NCBI RefSeq assembly: GCF_029946515.1
Contig: NZ_JARZHH010000001.1
Span: 682,001 to 746,000 of the forward strand
From: Polyangium sp. 6x1
Lineage (GTDB): Bacteria; Myxococcota_A; Polyangia; Polyangiales; Polyangiaceae
Reading direction: 5' to 3'
DNA: 64,000 bases
Positions within the stretch are counted from its first letter, which is position 1; each line of letters starts with the position of its first letter. This document shows, piece by piece, positions 16,943-26,619 of the stretch. The translations under genes and the position numbers were made by a program. Below the pieces are notes generated by a model that saw only the letters and a program-made list of their open reading frames with translations, did no database searches and was not told the origin of the DNA.

Positions 16943-18841
16943 ATGCCCGAGGTCAATCCAAAACCGCGCGCGTGGAGCTGGCTTTTCTATGCGTTCCTGA
17001 TCTTCGCGGCGCTCGCGTTTTCGGGCGTCTTCGGGCCCACGGGCGCGCGCACCGTGCCCTACGACGAGGCCGTGCGGCTCGTCGAACAAGGGCGCGTCGA
17101 ATCCGCCTCGATCACGGCCGATGACGTCGTCCTCCGGCTGAAGCCGGAAGGCCCGCCCCCCGCCGAGACCTCGAAAAAGCCGTCCCTCTTGCCCACGCCG
17201 CCCCCGAAAGGCGAGGAGGTGCGCACCGGCCGCATCCCGGGCGTCGAACAAGAGCCGCTCGTAAGCGCCCTGCTCACGAAAGACGTCGCCGTCGACGCGC
17301 AGCCCTCGCGCACGCCGTTCTGGGTCATGGCGCTCTGGTGGATCGTCCCGCTCGTGGCCATCAATCTCCTGTTTTTCGCGGCCTTCCGGCGTGGGGCCGG
17401 GGGCGGCGTGGGCGGGCCGCTCGGGCTCACCCGTGCAAAGACCCGGCTCTACGACCGCGCGGCGCGCGAGCCGGTCCATTTCTCCGACGTCGCCGGCGTG
17501 GACGAGGCCAAGGACGAGCTCGTCGAGGTCGTCGACTTCCTCAAGCGCCCGGCGCGCTACCGGGCGCTCGGCGGGCGGATCCCACGCGGGATCCTGCTCG
17601 TCGGACCGCCGGGGACCGGAAAAACCCTGCTCGCCCGGGCCGTCGCCGGCGAGGCCGAGGTGCCGTTTTTCTCGCTCAACGCGAGCGAGTTCGTGGAGAT
17701 GTTCGTCGGCCTCGGCGCCGCGCGCGTCCGCGACCTCTTCAACGAGGCCCGCAAGAGCGCGCCGTGCATCGTGTTCATCGACGAGATCGACGCCGTCGGC
17801 CGCAGCCGCGGCGGCCTCGGCGCGCTCGCGACGCACGACGAGCGCGAGCAGACGCTCCAGCAGCTCCTCGCCGAGCTCGACGGCTTCGATCCACGCGCCA
17901 CGGTCATCCTGATGGCCGCGACGAACCGGCCCGAGGTGCTCGATCCCGCGCTGCTCCGGCCCGGTCGCTTCGATCGGCAGGTGATCGTCGATCGACCGGA
18001 TCTCGCCGGGCGCGAGGCGATCCTCGCCGTGCATGGAAGGCGCCTGCCGCTCGGGAGCGACGTCAACCTCGGCGCGGTCGCGCGGCGCACGCCCGGCATG
18101 GCAGGAGCGGATCTCGCGAACATCGTGAACGAGGCCGCGCTCGCCGCGGCGCGCAGGAGCGGCACCGAGATCACGCAGGCCGATTTCGAGGACGCGCTCG
18201 ACCGCGTGCAGCTCGGCCTGCGCCGCCGCGGCATCATGATGACGCCCGGCGAGCGGCGTCGCGTCGCCGTCCACGAGTCGGGCCACGCCCTCGTCGCGCT
18301 CGCCTTGCCCGAGGCTGATCCCGTCGAGCGCGTGTCGATCGTGGCGCGCGCGGTCTCGCTCGGCGTGACGATCCAGGTCCCGCGCGACGAGCGGCACGTG
18401 CTCACGGAGACCGAGCTCGAAGCGCGCGTGATGGTGCTGCTCGGCGGCCGCGCGGCCGAGGAGCTCTGCGATGGCTCGCCATCGACGGGGGCGCACGACG
18501 ACCTCGGGCGGGCGACCGCGATCGTGCGGGAGATGATCACGCGCTTCGGGATGAGCCGGCGGCTCGGGCTGCCCGCGCTCACGCGCAACGTGGGCGCGCC
18601 GCTGCTCGGCCTGACGCAGGAGGAGCGTCTTTGCAGCGACGAGACCGCGCGCGAGATCGACGAGGAGGTGCGCGACCGGCTCGCCGAGCTCTTCGGTCGT
18701 GCGAGGGCCTTGCTCGAAGGCCAGCGCGCTGGGCTTCAGGCCGCGGCGGAGGCGCTGCTCGAGCGCGAGACCTTGACGGGCGCCGAGCTCAAACGCGTCG
18801 CGGACGAGGCGACCGCGCGCGAGCGAGCGGGCGCGGCCTGA
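16943..18841 (+). CDS. ftsH: FtsH family ATP-dependent zinc metalloprotease
   Basis: 632 residues. Two N-terminal membrane helices (about 11-30 and 125-148) flank a ~90-residue periplasmic segment. The AAA+ module has Walker A GPPGTGKT, Walker [14 protein letters not shown] and the second region of homology [21 protein letters not shown]. The zinc site HESGH lies near residue 445, and [11 protein letters not shown] is the typical peptidase helix. FtsH extracts and degrades membrane and some soluble proteins. Length and order are standard, though the periplasmic part is Pro/Lys-rich. The ATG at 16943 lies in the loop of a short hairpin. The 3' end overlaps the opposing gene by 106 bp. Confidence 0.95.
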   Translation: MPEVNPKPRAWSWLFYAFLIFAALAFSGVFGPTGARTVPYDEAVRLVEQGRVESASITADDVVLRLKPEGPPPAETSKKPSLLPTPPPKGEEVRTGRIPGVEQEPLVSALLTKDVAVDAQPSRTPFWVMALWWIVPLVAINLLFFAAFRRGAGGGVGGPLGLTRAKTRLYDRAAREPVHFSDVAGVDEAKDELVEVVDFLKRPARYRALGGRIPRGILLVGPPGTGKTLLARAVAGEAEVPFFSLNASEFVEMFVGLGAARVRDLFNEARKSAPCIVFIDEIDAVGRSRGGLGALATHDEREQTLQQLLAELDGFDPRATVILMAATNRPEVLDPALLRPGRFDRQVIVDRPDLAGREAILAVHGRRLPLGSDVNLGAVARRTPGMAGADLANIVNEAALAAARRSGTEITQADFEDALDRVQLGLRRRGIMMTPGERRRVAVHESGHALVALALPEADPVERVSIVARAVSLGVTIQVPRDERHVLTETELEARVMVLLGGRAAEELCDGSPSTGAHDDLGRATAIVREMITRFGMSRRLGLPALTRNVGAPLLGLTQEERLCSDETAREIDEEVRDRLAELFGRARALLEGQRAGLQAAAEALLERETLTGAELKRVADEATARERAGAA

Positions 18842-19200
18842 GCGCGGAGGGCCGGGACGAGCCCAAAGGCGCCGAGGGCGAGGAGCGGGTATCCCGCGAG
18901 CAGGAAGGCCGCGTCGCCGACGAGGAAGCCGACGAACAGCATCATCAGCACGATGCACATGCCCACGAGCGCTTTGTCGCGATAGGACAGGCGCGGATCG
19001 ACGGCCGCGAGGCCGACGGCGGCGACGCTCGCCGCGACGGAGCCGATGGAGCCGGCGATCAGGACGCCGAGCCCGCCGCGACCGATGATCACGGCGGCGA
19101 GCCCTGCCGCGGTGAAGATGCTCGCGAGGACGAGGTCCTTTCGGGGCGAGAACAGCGCAGCCTGTCCATGCTGCGTCGATTTCGTGCGCTCCATGAACAT
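18736..19200 (-). CDS. Small multi-pass membrane protein, unknown function
   Basis: 154 residues with four probable membrane helices (LVLASIFTAAGLAAVIIG; LIAGSIGSVAASVAAVGLAA; GMCIVLMMLFVGFLVG; FLLAGYPLLALGAFGLV). No family was recognised. The first ~115 residues look like a real membrane protein. The last ~35 (Ser/Ala/Arg-rich) lie opposite the 3' end of ftsH and are less convincing, but no earlier stop exists in frame. Start is the ATG at 19200; the next ATG at 19194 is also possible. It converges on ftsH. Confidence 0.65.
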   Translation of the reverse strand: MFMERTKSTQHGQAALFSPRKDLVLASIFTAAGLAAVIIGRGGLGVLIAGSIGSVAASVAAVGLAAVDPRLSYRDKALVGMCIVLMMLFVGFLVGDAAFLLAGYPLLALGAFGLVPALRAQAAPARSRAVASSATRLSSAPVKVSRSSSASAAA

Positions 19201-19367
19201 CCCCGCTGTGCACCTCGCGTGCCCGCCCGGATCCAGTGGGAAAAACGGCGGGCAAATCGCGAAAAACTCACGCTACGGCAGGCGCGCGGATTGCGCGTCA
19301 CGTGCATGATTTGCGTTTCGATTGCGGGACGATGACATGATATCGTTACGCAACGAAAGTACGTTCG

Positions 19368-20138
19368 ATGGAGCCTTCGATGCCTGATCATGTCGAGAAG
19401 AACCGGAAGTACTGGAACCGAATCGCCGGCGAATACCAGAAGGAGCACGCCGAGCAGCTCGGCATCAAGGAGCCGACCTGGGGCGTGTGGAGCATCCCGG
19501 AGCGCGACCTCGGCATCCTCGGCGACGTCGCTGGCAAGGACGTGCTCGAATTCGGCTGCGGCGGCGCGCAGTGGTCGGTGGCGCTCGCGCGCCGCGGGGC
19601 GCGCGTGACGGGGCTCGACCTGTCCGACGAGCAGCTCCGCCACGCGCGGGCGCTCGTCGAGCGGGAGGGCGTCTCCGTGACGCTCGTGCAAGGCAGCGCC
19701 GAAGCGGTCCCCCTGCCGGATACGAGCTTCGACCTCGTGTTCTGTGATCACGGAGCGATGACGTTCGCCGATCCGTACAAGGCCGTCCCGGAAGCGGCGC
19801 GGCTCCTGCGCCCGGGCGGGATGTTCATCTTCAACATGGCGACGCCGCTGCTCTACCTCGTCGTCGACAAGGCCACGGATCGGGTGGTGCCCGCGCTCGT
19901 GAACGATTACTTCGGCATGAAGACGTGGGAGGACCTGGACGGCGCGACGACGTTCCAGCTCCCGTACGGCGAGTGGATCCGGCTCTTCCGGCGCTCAGGG
20001 TTCGTGGTCGAGGACCTCGTCGAGATCCGGCCGCCCGAGGACGCGAAGACGACGTACGAGGGGTATGTGCCGCTCGAATGGGCGCGGAAGTACCCGGCCG
20101 AGCACGTCTGGAAGGTGCGGCGCGAGCCGGCGCGGTGA
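19368..20138 (+). CDS. Class I SAM-dependent methyltransferase
   Basis: 256 residues. The SAM-binding core is clear: motif I VLEFGCGGAQWSVALA, motif II acidic residue in VTGLDLSDEQ, motif III-like GSAEAVPLPDTSFDLVFCD, and the post-core ARLLRPGGMFIFN. This is a UbiE/small-molecule type (Methyltransf_11/25) methyltransferase. The substrate cannot be told. The start at 19368 gives MEPSMPDHVEKNRKYWN; the second Met at 19380 is equally possible. Upstream are 167 bp without a recognisable gene. It appears to be a single-gene unit. Confidence 0.88.
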   Translation: MEPSMPDHVEKNRKYWNRIAGEYQKEHAEQLGIKEPTWGVWSIPERDLGILGDVAGKDVLEFGCGGAQWSVALARRGARVTGLDLSDEQLRHARALVEREGVSVTLVQGSAEAVPLPDTSFDLVFCDHGAMTFADPYKAVPEAARLLRPGGMFIFNMATPLLYLVVDKATDRVVPALVNDYFGMKTWEDLDGATTFQLPYGEWIRLFRRSGFVVEDLVEIRPPEDAKTTYEGYVPLEWARKYPAEHVWKVRREPAR

Positions 20139-20201
20139 AACGACATCACGCCGACACTTGACCAGCCATTCGCGGTTTACCGAGCCCGCAGGGTCGATGT
20201 T

Positions 20202-20241
20202 TTGACGCTCGGGAAACACCCCATATCCGCTTTACAAGCGG
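20202..20241 (+). promoter_or_regulatory. Candidate promoter/operator upstream of the chemosensory operon
   Basis: TTGACG (20202-20207) is followed after 16 bp by TATCCG (20224-20229), a weak sigma70-type promoter. Overlapping the -10 region is the perfect inverted repeat CCGCTT-TAC-AAGCGG (20227-20241), a plausible operator or 5' hairpin. It lies 31-70 bp before the first cheW. Confidence 0.3.
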
Positions 20242-20272
20242 TGTCGGCGCGTGCGATGGAGGAAGGTGGCAT

Positions 20273-20755
20273 ATGTGGGATCCCACGGGTCGACGCACCG
20301 TTTTGCTCGTCCGGGCGCGCTCGTGGGTTTGCGCGTTGCCCGCGTCGTCGGTCATCGAGACGATGCGCCCGCTTTCGATCGACCCCGTCGCGAACGCGCC
20401 ACGCTTCGTCGTGGGCCTGTCCGTGATCCGTGGTGAGGTCGTTCCCGTCGTCTCGTTATCGTCCGTTCTGGGTGGAGGCGCGCGCGAGGAGGCGCGGCGG
20501 CTCGTGCTGGTGCGCGCCGGCGAGCGGCGGATGGGGCTGCTCGTCGAGGACGTGGTGGGCGTCGAGGAGCTCGACCTCGCGCGCCTCGAAGCGCTGCCGC
20601 CGCTGCTCGGCGAGGCGCTGCCCGCGGAGGTCGAGCGCCTGGGTTCGCTCGATGGCCAGGCGCTCGCGGTGCTCGACGCCGCGCGCCTGCTCCCGCAAGC
20701 CACGTTCGCCTCGCTTCCGGGCGGCGATTCCCTCGCCGCCGCCGCGTCGAAATGA
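20273..20755 (+). CDS. cheW: CheW-like chemotaxis coupling protein
   Basis: 160 residues forming one CheW fold: LVRARSWVCALPASSVIETMRP, the FVVGLSVIRGEVVPVVSL core (equivalent to GlxNLRG-xVIPVxDL), RLVLVRAGERRMGLLVEDVVGV and a final VLDAARLL. CheW bridges chemoreceptors and CheA. It is the first gene of the operon and its stop overlaps the cheR start (ATGA at 20752-20755). A second CheW is encoded downstream, so the two may occupy different coupling positions in the array. Confidence 0.85.
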   Translation: MWDPTGRRTVLLVRARSWVCALPASSVIETMRPLSIDPVANAPRFVVGLSVIRGEVVPVVSLSSVLGGGAREEARRLVLVRAGERRMGLLVEDVVGVEELDLARLEALPPLLGEALPAEVERLGSLDGQALAVLDAARLLPQATFASLPGGDSLAAAASK

Positions 20756-22242
20756 ACGCCCCGCGCGACGCCAAGGGCATCGAGGACCTCGTCGAGGCCC
20801 GCTTCGGCCTCGCGCCCTCGGGCTTTCAGCGCGATCGCATCGAGATGCTCCTCGGCGAAAAGCCGGCCCGCAGCGGCGGGCCGATCCCGCTCGAACGCCT
20901 GGTCGAGGCGGTGACGGTCGGCGAAACCTATTTTTTCCGCGAGCCGATGCAAATCGACGCGCTCGTGCGGCGGGTCCTCCCCGAGCGCGCGCTCGTGGGG
21001 GCGCGCGGGCGCAAGCTCCGTATCCTCTCGGCGGGCTGCTCCTCCGGCGAGGAGCCCTATACGATGGCCATCGCGGCCGAGGTGGCCACGCCGGAGCTCG
21101 CGCCGCTGCTGTCGATCACGGGGCTCGATCTGAACGGGGCGGCCATCGAGAAGGCCAGGCGGGCGCGTTATTCGTCCTGGGCCGTGCGCGGGGCCTCGCA
21201 GGGGATCCGCGAGCGGTTTTTCAAGAAAGACGGCGAGACGTTCGTGCTCGAGCCGCGCATGCAGGGCCGCGTATCCTTCGAAGAGGGTAACCTGCTCGAG
21301 CTGCTCGCGCGCGTGCCGGAGGCGACGTACGACGTCGTCTTTTGCCGCAACGTGCTCATTTATTTCTCGGAGCGCGCGCTCCACCGTGCGCTCGCGGGGT
21401 TTGCCCGGGCGCTCCTGCCGGGCGGGTACCTCTTCCTCGGCCACAGCGAGTCGCTCCGCGGGATCTCCGACGATTACGAGCTCGTCCACGAAAACGACGC
21501 CTTTTACTACCGATTGAAGAGCGCGAGCGCGTCCTCGGCGTCGACGACGGCGCCGCTCTTCCCGCGTCCGCCCTCGGAGCCCCCGATGCGCGCGCCTTTG
21601 CCGGCGCCGGAGGAAGGGGCGGTCTCGTGGGCCGAGGAGATCCAGCGCTCGACGGAGCGGATCGCCCGGATCGCGGAGACGCGGGAGGTCGAGGGCGCGG
21701 CGAGCCAGGCGCGGGCGGCGGAGAGGCCTTCCGCGCTCGCGCGCGTGCTCGACATGCTCGAAGCCGAGCGGCACGACGACGCGCTGCTCGTGGTGACGGC
21801 CGCGGGCCCGGACGCGCCGCCGGAGCTCGAGCTTTGCCGGGCGGCCATTTACGGGGAAAAGGGTCGACTGCGGGACGCGGAGCGCACGCTTTGTGCTCTG
21901 CTCGCGCGGGGGCAATGCGAGACGGGCGCGCATTACCTGCTCGGGCTCCTGCGCGAGAACGAGCGCGACATCGAGCGGGCGGCGTGGCATTACGGCGAGG
22001 CGAAGCGGCGGGATCCGCGCTTCTCGCTGCCGCGCTTGCGGCTCGGCATGGTGCTCCGGCGCTCGGGCCAGGGCGAACGAGCGCGCGCGGAGCTCGAGCA
22101 CGCGCTCGAGTTGCTCGAACGCGAGGAGCGCGCCAGGATCGTGATGTTCGGCGGGGGGTTTCGCAGGGAAGTATTGCTCGAGTTGTGCAAGGCCCAGCTC
22201 TGCTCGCTGGGCGTCCCGCAGCGGGATCCTTCGCCCGTGTGA
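20752..22242 (+). CDS. cheR: CheR methyltransferase with C-terminal TPR extension
   Basis: 496 residues. The N-terminal ~270 are a CheR methyltransferase: ETYFFREPMQ, SAM motif RILSAGCSSGEEPYTMA, ITGLDLNGAAIEKARRARYS and the FCRNVLIYFS signature. It would methylate glutamates on the receptor encoded next. The extra ~220 residues are an Ala/Glu-rich linker and tetratricopeptide-like helices (LCRAAIYGEKGRLRDAERTL; HYLLGLLRENERDIERAAWHYGEAKRRD), as in CheR-TPR fusions of alternative chemosensory systems in delta-proteobacteria, where the TPR part mediates docking. The start codon overlaps the cheW stop. Confidence 0.93.
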   Translation: MNAPRDAKGIEDLVEARFGLAPSGFQRDRIEMLLGEKPARSGGPIPLERLVEAVTVGETYFFREPMQIDALVRRVLPERALVGARGRKLRILSAGCSSGEEPYTMAIAAEVATPELAPLLSITGLDLNGAAIEKARRARYSSWAVRGASQGIRERFFKKDGETFVLEPRMQGRVSFEEGNLLELLARVPEATYDVVFCRNVLIYFSERALHRALAGFARALLPGGYLFLGHSESLRGISDDYELVHENDAFYYRLKSASASSASTTAPLFPRPPSEPPMRAPLPAPEEGAVSWAEEIQRSTERIARIAETREVEGAASQARAAERPSALARVLDMLEAERHDDALLVVTAAGPDAPPELELCRAAIYGEKGRLRDAERTLCALLARGQCETGAHYLLGLLRENERDIERAAWHYGEAKRRDPRFSLPRLRLGMVLRRSGQGERARAELEHALELLEREERARIVMFGGGFRREVLLELCKAQLCSLGVPQRDPSPV

Positions 22243-22269
22243 TCGTTCTCGGGGAGGGAGGTAGGATTC

Positions 22270-23745
22270 GTGGGCAAGTCATGGACGGTCGGACAGCAAA
22301 TCGCGGCGGGCTTCTTGCTCCCGCTCCTCATTCTGATCGCGCTCGGCACGTTCTCGTACCGCAGCACGCAGCGGCTGCTCGCGACGAGCGAGTCCGTCAC
22401 GCACGCGCACGAAGAATTGACCGGTTTGTCGAGCTTCCTCGCATCGCTCGACGAGACCGAGACGGGCAAACGTGGATACGTGATCACGGGCCGCGAGGAT
22501 TTCTTGCAGCCCTATCACACGGGTAAAAGAGGCGTCACCGCCGAGCTCCGGCAGCTCGAGGAGCTCTTCGGCGCCGACGCCGATCAGAAAGAGCGCATCG
22601 TGCAGCTCCGGCCCCTCGTGGAGGAGCGCCTGCGCGAGATCGACGAGACGATCGAGGCGCGGAGGATCCGCGGGTTCGACGCGGCGCTGAAGCTCGTGGT
22701 CGAAGGCAACGGCCCGAAGGTGATGGAGCAGATCCGGCGCATCGTGACCGACATGAAAACGCACGAGCAAAAGCTCCTCACGGAGCGGAACAGCGAGGCG
22801 AAGCAGGCCGCCATGTGGCTCAGCCAGATCCTGCTCTTCGGCACGCTCGTGGCCGTCGTGATCGTGGCGGGCGTCGGGATGCTCGTGACCCGCGGCCTCG
22901 GTGCGCGGATCGGCGCGGCCGTGCAGCACATCCGGAGCGCGGCGGCGGAGCTCGAAGCGGCCGCGACCCAGCAGGTGAAGGGCGCGAAGGGACAGGTCTC
23001 CGCGGCGACCGAGGTGAGCACGACGGTGCGCGAGCTCGTCACGACTTCGCGCCAGATCTCGGACAGCGCGCAGCGGGTCACGCAGGTCGCGAGCGAGACG
23101 GCGCTGGCCGCGAGGGGCGGCAACCAGACCGTCGAGGGCGCGCAGGAGGCGATCGAGGTGGTGCGGCGGCAGGTCGATCAGATCGTCGCGCACATGCTCG
23201 ATCTGGGGCGCAAATCGCAGGAGATCGGCGGGATCCTCGACATCGTCTCGGAGCTCAGCGAACAGACGAACATCCTCGCGATCAACGCGACGATCGAGGC
23301 GGTCGCCGCAGGCGAGACGGGGCGGCGCTTCGGGGTCGTGGCGGGCGAGATCCGCAAGCTCGCGGATCGCGTGGGTGGTTCGGCGAAGGAGATCCGCCGG
23401 CTCATCGAGGAGATCCGGGCCGCGGCGAACACGACGGTGATGGCCACCGAGGACGGCGCGAAGGCCGTGGAGGCGGGGACGCGCCGGTTTGGCGACGTGG
23501 CGCAGAGCTTCCGGCGGATCGTCGAGTACGTGGGCTCGACCGCCGAGGCGTCCCGCGAAATCGAGCTGAGCACGAAACAACAAACGAGCGCGATGGAGCA
23601 GGTGGCCTCTGCCATTGCAGACGTCGCGCAGACGGCGCGCGAAAGCGAGTCCGGTTCGTCGCAGACATTGAACACCGCGTCCCAGCTCTCGGGGTTGTCC
23701 GGGGATCTCGTGCGCCTCATCCGACGCGAGGAGCTGCCTGCGTGA
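22270..23745 (+). CDS. Methyl-accepting chemotaxis protein with CHASE3-type sensor
   Basis: 491 residues. The GTG at 22270 follows GGGAGGGAGGTAGG. Membrane helix 1 (~10-30) is followed by a ~145-residue helical sensor like CHASE3 (ETETGKRGYVITGREDFLQPY) and membrane helix 2 (~185-205). The cytoplasmic signalling coiled coil has the hairpin tip ELSEQTNILAINATIEAVAAG, close to the family consensus. No clear HAMP domain is seen. Candidate methylation Glu/Gln pairs are present on the helices. As the only receptor in the operon it is probably the dedicated input of this system. Confidence 0.92.
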   Translation: MGKSWTVGQQIAAGFLLPLLILIALGTFSYRSTQRLLATSESVTHAHEELTGLSSFLASLDETETGKRGYVITGREDFLQPYHTGKRGVTAELRQLEELFGADADQKERIVQLRPLVEERLREIDETIEARRIRGFDAALKLVVEGNGPKVMEQIRRIVTDMKTHEQKLLTERNSEAKQAAMWLSQILLFGTLVAVVIVAGVGMLVTRGLGARIGAAVQHIRSAAAELEAAATQQVKGAKGQVSAATEVSTTVRELVTTSRQISDSAQRVTQVASETALAARGGNQTVEGAQEAIEVVRRQVDQIVAHMLDLGRKSQEIGGILDIVSELSEQTNILAINATIEAVAAGETGRRFGVVAGEIRKLADRVGGSAKEIRRLIEEIRAAANTTVMATEDGAKAVEAGTRRFGDVAQSFRRIVEYVGSTAEASREIELSTKQQTSAMEQVASAIADVAQTARESESGSSQTLNTASQLSGLSGDLVRLIRREELPA

Positions 23746-23942
23746 GCCGGAGGCGATCATCGCGGCGCCATGGCCCAGACGCCCGCCGGACGCTCGCATT
23801 GCAATCGTCGAAACGGAGGGGCGCTCCTGCGGGAAAACGACATGCGCAAGGACCGAGCGGAATCGGACGAGGGCAAGGGATTGTGCGGGCCCGAGGGCCC
23901 GTGGTATCCTCGTGATTCTTTTTTGCGGATCGAGGGGGCAGG

Positions 23943-24530
23943 ATGAACGTTCATTCGCAAGAACGGGACAAGCCGAGCGAAGGGGCACAGCGTCCCGGGG
24001 TCGCCATTGCATCCGAGCGACACGTGGCGGAGCTGCGCCGCGCATTCGACGCCTCGTTCGCCGCGCCGCCCCGCGACGCCGAGCGGTCCGGTGAGCTCGT
24101 CCTCGCCATTGAAGCGGGGGGCCAGGGCTACGCGATCCGGCTGTCCGACATCGACGGCGTCCACGAGTGCCGCAAGCTCGTGCCGCTGCCCGGCAGCCCG
24201 CCGGGCTTGCTCGGTCTCACGGGGATCCGCGGCCGGCTCTTCGCCGTGCACGCGCTCGGGTCGCTCCTCGGTCTGCCGGCCGCAAACGAGACGCCGCGCT
24301 GGCTCTTGATCGCGGGCGGCGCCGAGCCCGTGGCCATCGGCGTCGCGTCGATCGAAGCCTGCCTCGAAGTGAACCCGGCCGATCTCGTGCAGGTCGAAGC
24401 CATGGACGGCGAGGGGCACGTCCGCGAGATCGTCACGCTCGCCGGGCGAGCGCGCGGCGTCCTCGCCCTCGAATCGCTCGTGGCGATCGCGAAGCAGCGG
24501 GCCGGGGATCACCGCGAGGGGGCGCAATGA
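23943..24530 (+). CDS. cheW: Second CheW-like coupling protein
   Basis: 195 residues. After a ~45-residue N-terminal tail (SERHVAELRRAFDASFAAPP), the CheW fold is complete: LAIEAGGQGYAIRLSDIDGVHECRKL, PGLLGLTGIRGRLFAVHAL with the conserved GIRG, LLIAGGAEPVAIGVASIE and the terminal LALESLVAIA. It sits 197 bp after the receptor gene, the longest gap in the operon, and 22 bp before cheA. Confidence 0.88.
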   Translation: MNVHSQERDKPSEGAQRPGVAIASERHVAELRRAFDASFAAPPRDAERSGELVLAIEAGGQGYAIRLSDIDGVHECRKLVPLPGSPPGLLGLTGIRGRLFAVHALGSLLGLPAANETPRWLLIAGGAEPVAIGVASIEACLEVNPADLVQVEAMDGEGHVREIVTLAGRARGVLALESLVAIAKQRAGDHREGAQ

Positions 24531-24552
24531 GGGCATCCCGGGAGAATCGGCG

Positions 24553-26619
24553 ATGAACGGGCTCGAGGACTATTTTCGGAGCGAGGCGAACGAAATCGTC
24601 GAAGGGCTCACGCGGGACCTGCTCGCGCTGGAGAAAAACCCCGTCGATGCGACGATCCTCGCCCGCTGCCTGCGGCTCGCCCACACGCTGAAAGGCGCGG
24701 CGCGGGTGGTCCGGCAGACGCGCATCGGCGAGATGGCGCATACCATCGAGGACGCGCTCGCCCCGTTCCGCGACGGCGAGGACACGATCACGAGCGATTA
24801 CGTGAGCGACCTCCTGCGCATCCTCGAAAGGATCCGCGAGGAGATCACGAAGCTCGGGCCCGCGCGCGCGCCGGCCGCGGAGGACCCGGGCGCAAGCGTG
24901 GCCCCGTCGCCGCCGATCGAGGATCGGCTGGAGACGGTGCGCGTCGACATCGCCGACATGGACGCCTTGCTCGAAGGTTTGTCCGAGGCGTCCATCCAGA
25001 TCGGCCCGTTGAACGGCGGCCTCGTCGCGCTCCAGCACGCGCTCCGGCTCGCGGGCGTCGTGCGGCAGGAGCTCGAGCTCGGGCAGGCCACGGGCGATCG
25101 CGGCCGAGGCGCGCGGCTCGGCGCCACGATCACCGAGATCGCGCAGAGCCTCGCGCACGCCGAGCGGGACATCGGCGCGGCGCTCGGTCGGATCGAGCGC
25201 GAGCTCGGCGAGGTGCAGTCGCGCGCGGCGACGCTGCGGCTCCTTCCGGTGGGCGCGATCCTCGGCACGCTGGAGCTCGCGGCGCGCGACACGGCCGAGA
25301 CGCTCGGCAAGAACGTGAGCTTCTCGGCGCGCGGCGGCGACGTGCGCCTCGAAGGGCACGTGCTCTCGGCGGTGCGCGATGCGCTCCTGCACGTGGTCCG
25401 CAACGCGGTGGATCACGGCATCGAGGCGAGCGAGGAGCGGCTCGCGCAAGGCAAGTCGGAGATGGGCCGCATCCACCTCGACATCGAGCGGCGCGGCCGG
25501 ATGGTGGCGTTCCGCTGCACCGACGACGGGCGCGGGATCGACGCCGCGGCCGTGCGGAGAGCGGCCGCGCGCCGTGGCCTCGCCACGGGCGGCGAGGAGC
25601 TCGACGAGGAAGCGACGCTCGCGCTCGTCTTCCGCGCGGGGCTCACGACGGCCGCGGAGGTGACGGAGTTCTCGGGGCGCGGCGTGGGGCTCGACGTCGT
25701 GCGCGAGGTGGCGAGCCGGCTGCGCGGATCGGTTCACCTCTCGAGCAAGCTCGGCGAGGGCACGACGATCGAGATCGAGGTGCCGGTGTCGCTCTCGTCG
25801 ATCCCGGTGCTGTCGGTGATGTTCGGCGGATCGACGGCGCTCGTGCCGCTCGACGCCGTGCGCGGCACGCGGCGCGTGACCCAGGCGGAGCGGATGCAGG
25901 GGCCTGACGGAGAGCGGATCCTGTTCGGGGATCGGGCCGTGCCGTTCACGCCGCTCGGCGCGGTGCTCGCGCCCGAGGGCGAGGGGCACGATCTGCCGCA
26001 GGCGTGCTCGGCGGTGATCGTGCAGTCGGGCGAGACGTGGATCGCGCTCGGCGTGGATCGGCTGCTCGGCACGATGGACGTCGTGCTCCGGCCCTTGCCG
26101 CCGGGCGCAGGCGCGCCGACGGCCGTGGCGGGCGCGGCGTTCGACGCGCAGGGGGATCCGCTGCTCGTGCTCGATCCGCCTGCGCTCTCGCGCGCGAGTG
26201 CGCGCAAGGCGACAACGACGGCGACCACACGTGTGGCGCCGAAGCGGCTGCCGATCCTGGTCATCGACGACTCGCTCACGACGCGCATGCTGGAGCAGAG
26301 CATCCTCGAGGCGGCCGGCTACGAGGTGGACCTCAGCGCGTCGGCGGAGGAGGGCCTGCGCAAGGCGAAGGCGCGCAAGTACGGCCTGTTCATCGTGGAT
26401 GTCGAGATGCCGGGCATGGACGGCTTCGAGTTCACGGCGACGACGCGCGCGGATCCGACGCTCCGGGACGTGCCCGTCATCATCGTCACGTCGCTCGCCA
26501 CCACGAAGGATCGCGAGAAGGGCTCCGCGGCCGGAGCCTCCGCGTACATCGTGAAGGGGGAGTTCGACCAGAAGCACTTCGTCCGCAAGGTCGCCGAGCT
26601 TCTGGGAGTGGCCTCGTGA
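24553..26619 (+). CDS. cheA: CheA histidine kinase with C-terminal receiver domain
   Basis: 688 residues. Domains in order: Hpt with phosphorylatable His44 (AHTLKGAAR), a linker, dimerisation helices, the HATPase domain (N box HVVRNAVDHGIE, G1 CTDDGRGID, G2 GRGVGLDVV), a CheW-like P5 domain, and a receiver (LVIDDSLTTRMLEQ, phosphoacceptor Asp in FIVDVEMPGMDG, Lys in YIVKGEF). No separate P2 domain is evident. Such CheA-REC hybrids often use the internal receiver as a phosphate sink or relay. The stop codon overlaps the cheB GTG (GTGA at 26616-26619). Confidence 0.95.
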   Translation: MNGLEDYFRSEANEIVEGLTRDLLALEKNPVDATILARCLRLAHTLKGAARVVRQTRIGEMAHTIEDALAPFRDGEDTITSDYVSDLLRILERIREEITKLGPARAPAAEDPGASVAPSPPIEDRLETVRVDIADMDALLEGLSEASIQIGPLNGGLVALQHALRLAGVVRQELELGQATGDRGRGARLGATITEIAQSLAHAERDIGAALGRIERELGEVQSRAATLRLLPVGAILGTLELAARDTAETLGKNVSFSARGGDVRLEGHVLSAVRDALLHVVRNAVDHGIEASEERLAQGKSEMGRIHLDIERRGRMVAFRCTDDGRGIDAAAVRRAAARRGLATGGEELDEEATLALVFRAGLTTAAEVTEFSGRGVGLDVVREVASRLRGSVHLSSKLGEGTTIEIEVPVSLSSIPVLSVMFGGSTALVPLDAVRGTRRVTQAERMQGPDGERILFGDRAVPFTPLGAVLAPEGEGHDLPQACSAVIVQSGETWIALGVDRLLGTMDVVLRPLPPGAGAPTAVAGAAFDAQGDPLLVLDPPALSRASARKATTTATTRVAPKRLPILVIDDSLTTRMLEQSILEAAGYEVDLSASAEEGLRKAKARKYGLFIVDVEMPGMDGFEFTATTRADPTLRDVPVIIVTSLATTKDREKGSAAGASAYIVKGEFDQKHFVRKVAELLGVAS

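Noticed and set aside
19201-19367. Possible promoter upstream of the methyltransferase
   Set aside because: No -35/-10 pair or inverted repeat clear enough to report.
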